NCBI GenBank assembly: GCA_035406685.1
Contig: DAONLM010000050.1
Span: 1 to 15,737 of the forward strand
Length of the DNA stretch: 15,737 nt
Source of the DNA: DAONLM01 sp035406685
Lineage (GTDB): Bacteria > Spirochaetota > GWE2-31-10 > MWDO01
Direction of reading: 5' to 3'
The position numbers and the translations under genes are program-made. This document shows positions 1 to 4,896 of this stretch, in pieces (the first letter of the stretch is position 1; the number at the start of each line of letters is the position of its first letter). The notes under the pieces are model-generated. The model made no database searches, was not told where the DNA came from, and saw only the letters and a program-made list of their open reading frames with translations.

Positions 1-2
1 GA

Positions 3-299
3 CCCAAAAGAGGGGAAAATCTATCAAAAATAATGCAGTGGGTACTGGGAACATTCGCTGTTAGATATAACAAAAGATTAAAAATAAGAGGAAAGGTATG
101 GTTTGATAGATTTAAGAGTGAAGTAATAGAAAAAATTGAGGATTTTGTAAGAAGTTTTAAAAGAGTAAACGAAAATTTAAAGAAAAATAACATAGAGGAA
201 GCATTAGAAAATTATATTTTCTGTGGGCTTTTTTATTTTAAGAATAAAAATTTTGAATTTATTGATAGATTGCCTCTATTACTGGAATTTTTGATATGA
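3..299 (+). CDS. REP-associated (RAYT / Y1) transposase, C-terminal part
   Basis: The reading frame is open through the left edge of the window, so only the C-terminal 98 codons are present; the ATG at 33 is internal, because in-frame coding (PKRGENLSKI) precedes it. The order LSKIMQW - FAVRYNKR - RGKVWFDRFKS is typical of IS200-like Y1 transposases of the REP-associated (RAYT) group. In that group the segment around the ARY-N-R tyrosine and the W-DR-KS motif follows the HxH metal-binding site, which would lie off-window. The tail (YIFCGLFYFKNK) matches the family's usual C-terminal region. Such proteins nick and join single-stranded hairpin repeats. A REP-like double hairpin sits 90 nt downstream, as expected for a RAYT with its target. 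Whether the gene is intact cannot be judged here. Family assignment is by remembered motif pattern. Confidence 0.75.
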   Translation, partial: PKRGENLSKIMQWVLGTFAVRYNKRLKIRGKVWFDRFKSEVIEKIEDFVRSFKRVNENLKKNNIEEALENYIFCGLFYFKNKNFEFIDRLPLLLEFLI

Positions 300-388
300 T
301 ATAAAAATTATTATTTACTATTTAAAAACTTTTTGCTATATTAATCGCAAATTTTGACACTTTTCTAAAATTGCTGAAAAATAAAGTT

Positions 389-433
389 ATTCCGGTATTC
401 TTACCGGAATTATTCCAAGCATCCTTGTTGGAA
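389..433. repeat. REP-like double hairpin next to RAYT gene
   Basis: Two adjacent inverted repeats stand out from the A/T background. The first has 9-bp perfect arms, ATTCCGGTA (389-397) and TACCGGAAT (402-410), with a 4-nt loop. The second has 6-bp arms, TTCCAA (413-418) and TTGGAA (428-433), around a 9-nt loop. CCGG-centred hairpins beside a RAYT gene are the classic target arrangement of REP elements. No second copy is present in this window, so dispersal is not shown. The stretch 300-388 holds only a weak TTTGC/GCAAA inverted repeat and nothing coding. Confidence 0.6.
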
Positions 434-497
434 AAAATAAGAAGTAATATTATTTTAATCATTTTCAGAGATTATGAATTTTTGTTAATTTTTCTGA

Positions 498-526
498 AAA
501 ATCCTTTACAAAATTTGAAAAAAAAT
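498..526. repeat. 29-nt intergenic repeat, copy 1
   Basis: A 29-nt string with core TCCTTTACAAAATTTG, flanked by A-tracts, recurs exactly at 15694-15722 in the same orientation. Similarity (AATTTTT then GA) continues a little to the left of both copies. In this copy TTTACA (505-510) is followed after 17 nt by TATTTT (528-533), so it could also act as a distal promoter for rplU. The second copy lacks that -10. Confidence 0.6.
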
Positions 527-558
527 CTATTTTTTTTATATCTCTATATATCTAATAA

Positions 559-587
559 TTGACATTTTTAAAAAATTATGATATTTT
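559..587 (+). promoter_or_regulatory. sigma70-type promoter of rplU-prp-rpmA
   Basis: A perfect -35 TTGACA (559-564) lies 17 nt before the -10-like TATTTT (582-587). Start of transcription would be near 594, about 30 nt ahead of the rplU start. AAGGAG (611-616) is the ribosome-binding site. Confidence 0.7.
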
Positions 588-625
588 ATATTCAAATAGT
601 TACTCAATAAAAGGAGTTTTAAAAA

Positions 626-940
626 ATGAAGGCAATATTTGAAGATAGAGGTTTTCAATATACTGTTCAGGAAGGTGACACTATTGCTGTTGCTTTAATG
701 GAGAAAAATCCAGATGAAATAGTAGAATTTAACAATGTTTTATTACTTCAAAACGATGATGATAAAGTAGAAATTGGGACACCTTATGTAAAAAATGCAA
801 AAGTAACTGCAAAGGTAATAGAAAATAAAAAAGATAAAAAGATTCTTGTTTTTAAATTTAAAAGAAGAAAAAATGAAAAAAGATTAAAAGGACACAGACA
901 AAAATATACAATAGTGAAAATAGAATCAATTACTGCTTAA
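626..940 (+). CDS. rplU: 50S ribosomal protein L21
   Basis: This is a component of the large ribosomal subunit that binds 23S rRNA. The 104-residue protein is full length for L21. It begins MKAIFEDRGFQYTVQEGD and ends with the family's diagnostic GHRQKYTIVKI segment (around 93-101), rich in basic residues. ATG at 626 follows AAGGAG by 9 nt. It is the first gene of a three-gene cluster with prp and rpmA; prp starts 2 nt after its TAA, so translation is probably coupled. A consensus promoter lies just upstream. The assignment is secure. Confidence 0.97.
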   Translation: MKAIFEDRGFQYTVQEGDTIAVALMEKNPDEIVEFNNVLLLQNDDDKVEIGTPYVKNAKVTAKVIENKKDKKILVFKFKRRKNEKRLKGHRQKYTIVKIESITA

Positions 941-942
941 TT

Positions 943-1281
943 GTGATAAATATCTATATTACATTAACTAAAGATGATAATATTAACGAACTAATAGTTA
1001 AAGGTCATAGTAATTTTGACAAGAAGGGTAAAGATATTGTTTGTGCAAGTGTATCTACTTTAGTTCAAAGTGCATATTTAACTATTTTAGGACTTTATAA
1101 GAGTAAAAATATAGAAAGTCTTATAAAATATAAAGAAAATGATTTTAGTTTTTTTATTGAAAGTATACCTTACGAATTACAAAAAGAGTTAAAAGGTATA
1201 ACTTTATTTTTAATAACAGGGTTAATAGAAATAGAAAAAAAATATAAAGAATATCTAAAAATTGATATAAAAAGGAGCTAA
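943..1281 (+). CDS. prp: Ribosomal-processing cysteine protease Prp
   Basis: Prp (YsxB family) is the cysteine protease that, in Firmicutes and relatives, removes a short N-terminal extension from L27. The 112-residue product has the family's size and both catalytic residues: His22 in VKGHSNFD and Cys34 in DIVCASVS. These match the His/Cys positions known for staphylococcal Prp. It starts with GTG two bases after the rplU stop and has no Shine-Dalgarno sequence, which suggests coupling to L21 translation. It sits between rplU and rpmA, the usual place. The odd point is that the L27 encoded next has no extension to remove, so the substrate here is unclear. Confidence 0.9.
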   Translation: MINIYITLTKDDNINELIVKGHSNFDKKGKDIVCASVSTLVQSAYLTILGLYKSKNIESLIKYKENDFSFFIESIPYELQKELKGITLFLITGLIEIEKKYKEYLKIDIKRS

Positions 1282-1283
1282 TT

Positions 1284-1544
1284 ATGGCATATCATAAAGG
1301 TGGTGGTTCTTCCAAGAATGGTAGAGATAGCCATTCAAAAAGACTCGGTGTTAAAAGATTTGCTGGAATGAAGGTAAAAGCTGGAAATATTTTAGTAAGA
1401 CAGAGAGGAACAAAATATCATCCTGGAAATAATGTTGGCTGTGGTAAAGATTACACACTTTTTGCATTAATAGATGGATATGTAAAATTTGAAAGAATTT
1501 CAAAAGATAGAAGATGCATCAGTGTGTATGCTGAAAATAAATAA
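1284..1544 (+). CDS. rpmA: 50S ribosomal protein L27
   Basis: L27 reaches toward the peptidyl-transferase centre with its N-terminus. The 86-residue protein starts MAYHKGGGSSKNGRDS and carries the conserved SKRLGVKRF, GN-LVRQRGTK-HPG and VGCGKDYTLFA blocks. ATG at 1284 has AAAGGAG at 1271-1277. In-frame codons upstream run back to a TGA at 1263-1265 with no ATG, GTG or TTG, so no longer form can be read. It therefore lacks the cleavable leader seen where Prp is known to act. It begins 2 nt after prp ends. Confidence 0.97.
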   Translation: MAYHKGGGSSKNGRDSHSKRLGVKRFAGMKVKAGNILVRQRGTKYHPGNNVGCGKDYTLFALIDGYVKFERISKDRRCISVYAENK

Positions 1545-1548
1545 ACAT

Positions 1549-1576
1549 GTATCTGGATAGTTAAATATCCAGATAC
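1549..1576 (+). terminator. Strong hairpin after rpmA, lacking a T-tract
   Basis: An 11-bp perfect stem, GTATCTGGATA (1549-1559) with TATCCAGATAC (1566-1576), closes a 6-nt loop. The bases that follow (AATAGTTAAG) are not a run of T, so it is a poor intrinsic terminator. It could be a partial attenuator, a processing site or an mRNA 3'-end stabiliser. The next gene starts 13 nt later. Confidence 0.5.
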
Positions 1577-1588
1577 AATAGTTAAGAA

Positions 1589-2020
1589 ATGAATATTAAA
1601 AATATTCACAATAAAAAAGAACCTATAATTTTAAACAAAAATATCTCCTCAATACCAACGAGAACATCAGATCCTAAAATTTCAATAGTGGATCAAGCAA
1701 AAGAAATTGAAAAGGCATCAGAGATTCTTACTCTTAAAGTAAATAGTAAATTGGAAGTTATTCTTAAGCAGATAAAATTTTTACAGGAAGAGGCCAAGAA
1801 AATAATAAATGAAGCTTATCAGGATATTGAACTTCATAAGGTAAGATGTTCATTCGAGAAAAAACCAGAAGAGATAATATATCTTTATAAAGATGATAAA
1901 AAAGATCTATTTTTTTCAAGAATATCGCCAGAAGAATGGGGTGAGATGATTAATTATGAATATCTTGGTGCATATAAAATGAGAATAGATAGAAGTTTTG
2001 AAAAAATAGATGATAATTAA
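1589..2020 (+). CDS. DUF2452 (C1orf50-like) protein
   Basis: The 143-residue soluble protein matches the DUF2452 family, which also includes human C1orf50; its molecular function is not established. Family landmarks, by memory, are a helix KASEILTLKVNSKLEVI (about 42-58), the run QIKFLQEEAKKII (about 61-73), ELH-VRCSFEKKP (about 81-93), IYLY (97-100), LFFSRISPEEWGE (about 106-118) and FLGAYK-like YLGAYK (125-130). The N-terminal 30 residues are variable and basic. ATG at 1589 is preceded only by a weak TAAG. It follows rpmA by 44 nt with a hairpin between and no clear promoter of its own, so it is probably read through from the ribosomal operon. It converges on the cyclase gene; 2021-2110 is A/T-only with no convincing terminator. 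Confidence 0.8.
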   Translation: MNIKNIHNKKEPIILNKNISSIPTRTSDPKISIVDQAKEIEKASEILTLKVNSKLEVILKQIKFLQEEAKKIINEAYQDIELHKVRCSFEKKPEEIIYLYKDDKKDLFFSRISPEEWGEMINYEYLGAYKMRIDRSFEKIDDN

Positions 2021-2110
2021 ATAGCATATCTTAACTAATATTTATTATAAATTTAATAGTATATATTTTTATTCTAAATTTAAAGTGGGACAATTGTTTG
2101 TTTGATTTTA

Positions 2111-3769
2111 CTACTTATGAGTCATTGTTGTGGTGCCATCCCAATCTGGATCTGGTGGATTAATTCTATATTCTTTAATATCCATTAAATACTTCTCTGT
2201 AAGAAAATCTTCTCCAAAAATCTCCAATGCCTTTAAAAACATTTTTTCGGCTTCATCCCATCTTCTTTCAAGAAATAACTTTACACCCTTATTATAAAGT
2301 GACCAGGCTTTTTTCTTTTCTGCTGTAAGATATCTTGCTGGCTCAAAAATCTTAACTGGCTTTAATTTACCTTTAACTCTTACTCTATCGATCTCACGAA
2401 CATAAAAATAGTCCCTTACTGCATTATATGTCCCTTCTGAAATGATAATTCTTGTATGATACTCTTTTGTTAAACCTTCAAGCCTGGAAGCAAGATTTAC
2501 CGCATCCCCTATTACGGTATAATCCATCTTCTGGGTTGTTCCGATATTACCTACTGTAACTGGACCATAATTTATCCCAATTCCTATATTAAATTCTTTA
2601 AATCCTCTTTTACGTTGCTCTGCATTGAATTTTTCTAAATTATCAAGCATCTCAAGACCGGCCAATACTGCCTGCTGGACATCATCACCATAAGTCTTTG
2701 GTGCTCCAAATATAGCCATTATTGCATCACCTATATATTTATCAATAACCCCTCTTCTCTTATAGATAATATCTACCATTACGGTAAAATATCTATTTAA
2801 AGAATCTACAAGTAAATCTGGTGCCATTGACTCTGATATTGTAGTAAAACTTCTTATATCTGAAAATAAAACAGTAACATTTGCATTCTTACCAACAAGA
2901 GCCTGATCTGGATTATGAACTATCTCATTTACTACATCCTGTGGCACATATTTCTGAAACATGGTTCTTATTCTCTCCTCTTTTTTTTGTGCCAGAACAG
3001 ATTGATATGCATACTCCTTTATCTGATTATAAGCAGTTTGTAATTCACTAAGCATATTGTTAAAAGTAAATGATAATTCTCCTATCTCATCATTGTATTG
3101 GACTGGAACCCTATTTGAAAGATCATTTAATTTAATAATATCCTTCATTGTGGAAACAACATTCTTTAAAGGATTCAAAATATAATTTATAAAAAAGATA
3201 AGAAGAATAATCATTATAGTTATACTCACTGTTAAAATTATTATAGAATTGTTAAAAAGATTATTCGCATCTCTATAAAACATCGAAGAATAGACAGACA
3301 AAAGAAAATAGTAATCCCATTCTGGAAAATATTTATAAAATCCTACTTTTTGCATCCCCTTAACTTTAAAACTAATCCAATCAGATTCTTTTGTCTGAAA
3401 TAGATTAAAAAAGTCTATCTCTGTCCCTACTTTTATAAAAGAATCTGTTGATAATCTAACAATACCTTTTGTGTCCACAGCGATAAATGATTCAATGTCT
3501 GGTTTTGTAATACTCTGAGCATAAGCCTCAATTCCCTTTTTAACCTCTTCAACAAAAACTGGATTATCTTTAAACTCAGACTCTTTAAGATTTGCAACTT
3601 CATTTGAGGCTTTTTGAATTATTTCATTAATTTTGTAACCAAGAAATTCTGTTGCTAATTTTGTTATACCAGATCTTGCAAATCCAACAGAGACAATGGT
3701 TAGAAATATCATACTCACCATTAAAAGAGGAATTACAACAAGTAAAATTTTATATCTTATGCTAAACAA
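2111..3769 (-). CDS. Membrane-bound class III adenylate cyclase with HAMP domain
   Basis: It is predicted to make cAMP from ATP at the inner face of the membrane. The 552 residues read: TM1 about 8-30; an extracytoplasmic, Cache-like sensor about 31-173; TM2 about 174-196; HAMP about 197-249; a linker; a cyclase domain about 295-470; a single TPR-like helical pair about 485-520. Catalytic residues are all visible: metal-binding Asp304 (LFSDIRSF) and Asp348 (KYIGDAIMAIFG), adenine-selecting Lys344 and Thr418 (MDYTVIGD), and transition-state Asn425 and Arg429 (DAVNLASRLEG). The Lys/Thr pair favours ATP, class IIIb type. The TTG start at 3769 is supported by GGAGAGAG (3773-3780); the nearby ATG is out of frame and stops after six codons. 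Its own promoter lies at 3800-3828. The sensor ligand is unknown. Confidence 0.9.
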   Translation of the reverse strand: MFSIRYKILLVVIPLLMVSMIFLTIVSVGFARSGITKLATEFLGYKINEIIQKASNEVANLKESEFKDNPVFVEEVKKGIEAYAQSITKPDIESFIAVDTKGIVRLSTDSFIKVGTEIDFFNLFQTKESDWISFKVKGMQKVGFYKYFPEWDYYFLLSVYSSMFYRDANNLFNNSIIILTVSITIMIILLIFFINYILNPLKNVVSTMKDIIKLNDLSNRVPVQYNDEIGELSFTFNNMLSELQTAYNQIKEYAYQSVLAQKKEERIRTMFQKYVPQDVVNEIVHNPDQALVGKNANVTVLFSDIRSFTTISESMAPDLLVDSLNRYFTVMVDIIYKRRGVIDKYIGDAIMAIFGAPKTYGDDVQQAVLAGLEMLDNLEKFNAEQRKRGFKEFNIGIGINYGPVTVGNIGTTQKMDYTVIGDAVNLASRLEGLTKEYHTRIIISEGTYNAVRDYFYVREIDRVRVKGKLKPVKIFEPARYLTAEKKKAWSLYNKGVKLFLERRWDEAEKMFLKALEIFGEDFLTEKYLMDIKEYRINPPDPDWDGTTTMTHK

Positions 3770-3799
3770 AGTCTCTCTCCATTTTTGATTTTTTTTCTA

Positions 3800-3828
3800 A
3801 TTATATATTAATTATTGTCGTCTTTCAA
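3800..3828 (-). promoter_or_regulatory. Promoter of adenylate cyclase gene
   Basis: Read on the reverse strand, TTGAAA (3828-3823) is separated by exactly 17 nt from a perfect TATAAT (3805-3800). Transcription would start near 3793, leaving a leader of about 24 nt that includes the GGAGAGAG ribosome-binding site. Confidence 0.7.
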
Positions 3829-3909
3829 GAGTATTAAATATAAATTTATGTATTAAAATTTTAAAATAAAAAAGATAATATAAAAAATGTAAAAAAAATA
3901 AAAATATTA

Positions 3910-3938
3910 TTGAATTTTATATTTTTATAAAGTAGAAT
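3910..3938 (+). promoter_or_regulatory. Promoter abutting the start codon of the FlgO-like gene
   Basis: TTGAAT (3910-3915), a 17-nt spacer and TAGAAT (3933-3938) form a good sigma70 match. The ATG at 3946 lies only 8 nt after the -10, so transcription would begin at or next to the start codon. No Shine-Dalgarno sequence precedes it. This predicts a leaderless mRNA. Confidence 0.5.
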
Positions 3939-3945
3939 AATATCC

Positions 3946-4488
3946 ATGAAAAAAAATATATTATTTTTATTTTTAATAACAACAAATATTTTATTTGCAA
4001 ACAATAAATTACCATTAATTATTGATACTCAGGAAAAGATATTTTTAAAAATTTCAAAAGAAATTGGTAAAAAACTTCCAGAAAATATAGAAATTCTTGT
4101 TTATGATCTCTTTTTTATAAATTCAAATGATCTAAATTTGCAACAAAAAATAAATAATAATTTTTATCTTATTCTTTCCTCAAATCAATTTATTAATAAA
4201 TATTCTCTTACTTTTATCAAAGAATTAAAAGAAAAAAAAGAAGATATAGATTTTTCTTTTATAGAAAATCAAAATCATTTTGAACTAATTTCATTTGGCA
4301 ATTATCTAAAAATGGACGCAGTGATGATTTCCACAATTACTATTCTTGAAAATACAAAAAGATTAATCTGGGATAAAAAAAATAATAAATTTATTTATAA
4401 AAAAATTGCTCTTATACAATCCAATATATTTAATACAGAAACATCCAACTCTCTATATAGATTTAGTTACTATTTTTTATTAGATTGA
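3946..4488 (+). CDS. Exported protein, possibly FlgO-like
   Basis: The 180-residue protein starts with a clear signal peptide (MKKNILFLFLITTNILFA, cleavage likely after Ala18; no lipobox Cys), so it should be periplasmic or outer-membrane associated. The mature part is Lys/Asn/Ile-rich. The stretch YLKMDAVMISTITILENT (around 119-136) followed by a strand-rich IALIQSNIFNTETSNSLY resembles the end of FlgO/CsgG-type domains, in which a 'DA-I-G-I' strand precedes 'INTETG'. This likeness is weak and is my inference. It is divergent from the adenylate cyclase gene and has its own promoter. There is no Shine-Dalgarno sequence. Its last 19 nt overlap the small reverse gene ending at 4470. Function is not recognised. 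Confidence 0.6.
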   Translation: MKKNILFLFLITTNILFANNKLPLIIDTQEKIFLKISKEIGKKLPENIEILVYDLFFINSNDLNLQQKINNNFYLILSSNQFINKYSLTFIKELKEKKEDIDFSFIENQNHFELISFGNYLKMDAVMISTITILENTKRLIWDKKNNKFIYKKIALIQSNIFNTETSNSLYRFSYYFLLD

Positions 4489-4649
4489 GAATTTTTAATT
4501 TCTAATTCTACTTTCTTTAAAAGATTCTCAAAATCGTCTTTTTTAACTTTTGTTAACAGTGTATTCTGAATTTCTTCTACTAACTCTTTTTTAAGCCCCC
4601 TTTCATTTTTTAAAATTATTAATTTATTTTTAATATTATCTATTTCCAT
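4470..4649 (-). CDS. Small 59-residue protein, probable coiled coil
   Basis: This reading frame of 59 codons plus TAG is preceded by a very strong ribosome-binding site, GGAGGAG (4660-4654), 4 nt before the ATG at 4649. A TATAAT (4675-4670) lies just upstream, although a matching -35 is poor. The product begins MEIDNIKNKL and contains hydrophobic residues spaced like heptads among Lys/Glu (for example IILKNERGLKKELVEEI and FENLLKKVELEI), so it is probably an all-helical coiled coil. It has no signal peptide or membrane segment. Its 3' end overlaps the convergent gene 3946-4488 by 19 nt. I do not recognise the family. The ribosome-binding site and codon pattern make it a credible gene rather than chance. 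Confidence 0.65.
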   Translation of the reverse strand: MEIDNIKNKLIILKNERGLKKELVEEIQNTLLTKVKKDDFENLLKKVELEIKNSQSNKK

Positions 4650-4763
4650 AATTCTCCTCCCATATTTTAATTATAATACATTTTTTTAAAGAAGGGTAGT
4701 TTTTTTACAAAAAAAAATTAAAAAATAAATAAAAAAGATATTTATAAAATTATAGTTATTTTA

Positions 4764-4823
4764 TTCAGATATCCCATATCATATAAGGGGATATCCCACG
4801 CTGAATTTAAACAGATATCCCCC
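4764..4823. repeat. Three GATATCCC boxes with competing inverted repeats
   Basis: GATATCCC occurs at 4768-4775, 4790-4797 and 4814-4821, spaced 22 and 24 nt (about two helical turns). The middle copy is part of a perfect 10-bp palindrome GGGATATCCC (4788-4797). GGGGATATC (4787-4795) can pair either with the upstream box or with the downstream GATATCCCC (4814-4822). ATTCAG (4764-4769) and CTGAAT (4801-4806) add an outer inverted pair. It lies between the alpha-amylase 3' end (4897) and the small gene start (4649). It could be operator sites, a terminator region or a structured RNA. The remaining intergenic bases 4650-4763 and 4824-4896 are plain A/T-rich sequence. Confidence 0.6.
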
Positions 4824-4896
4824 TTCTTGATTATCTTTAATTAATATAATAATAGTTATACTAATAACATATCTTTTCAAATAATAATTCTTAATA

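Noticed and set aside
354..359. TTGACA as a possible -35 box
   Set aside because: No acceptable -10 hexamer lies 16-18 nt downstream; the TTGACA at 559 with TATTTT is the better rplU promoter.
371..562. Forward reading frame of 63 codons beginning TTG
   Set aside because: It runs through both REP-like hairpins and the 29-nt repeat, has no ribosome-binding site and gives low-complexity hydrophobic sequence.
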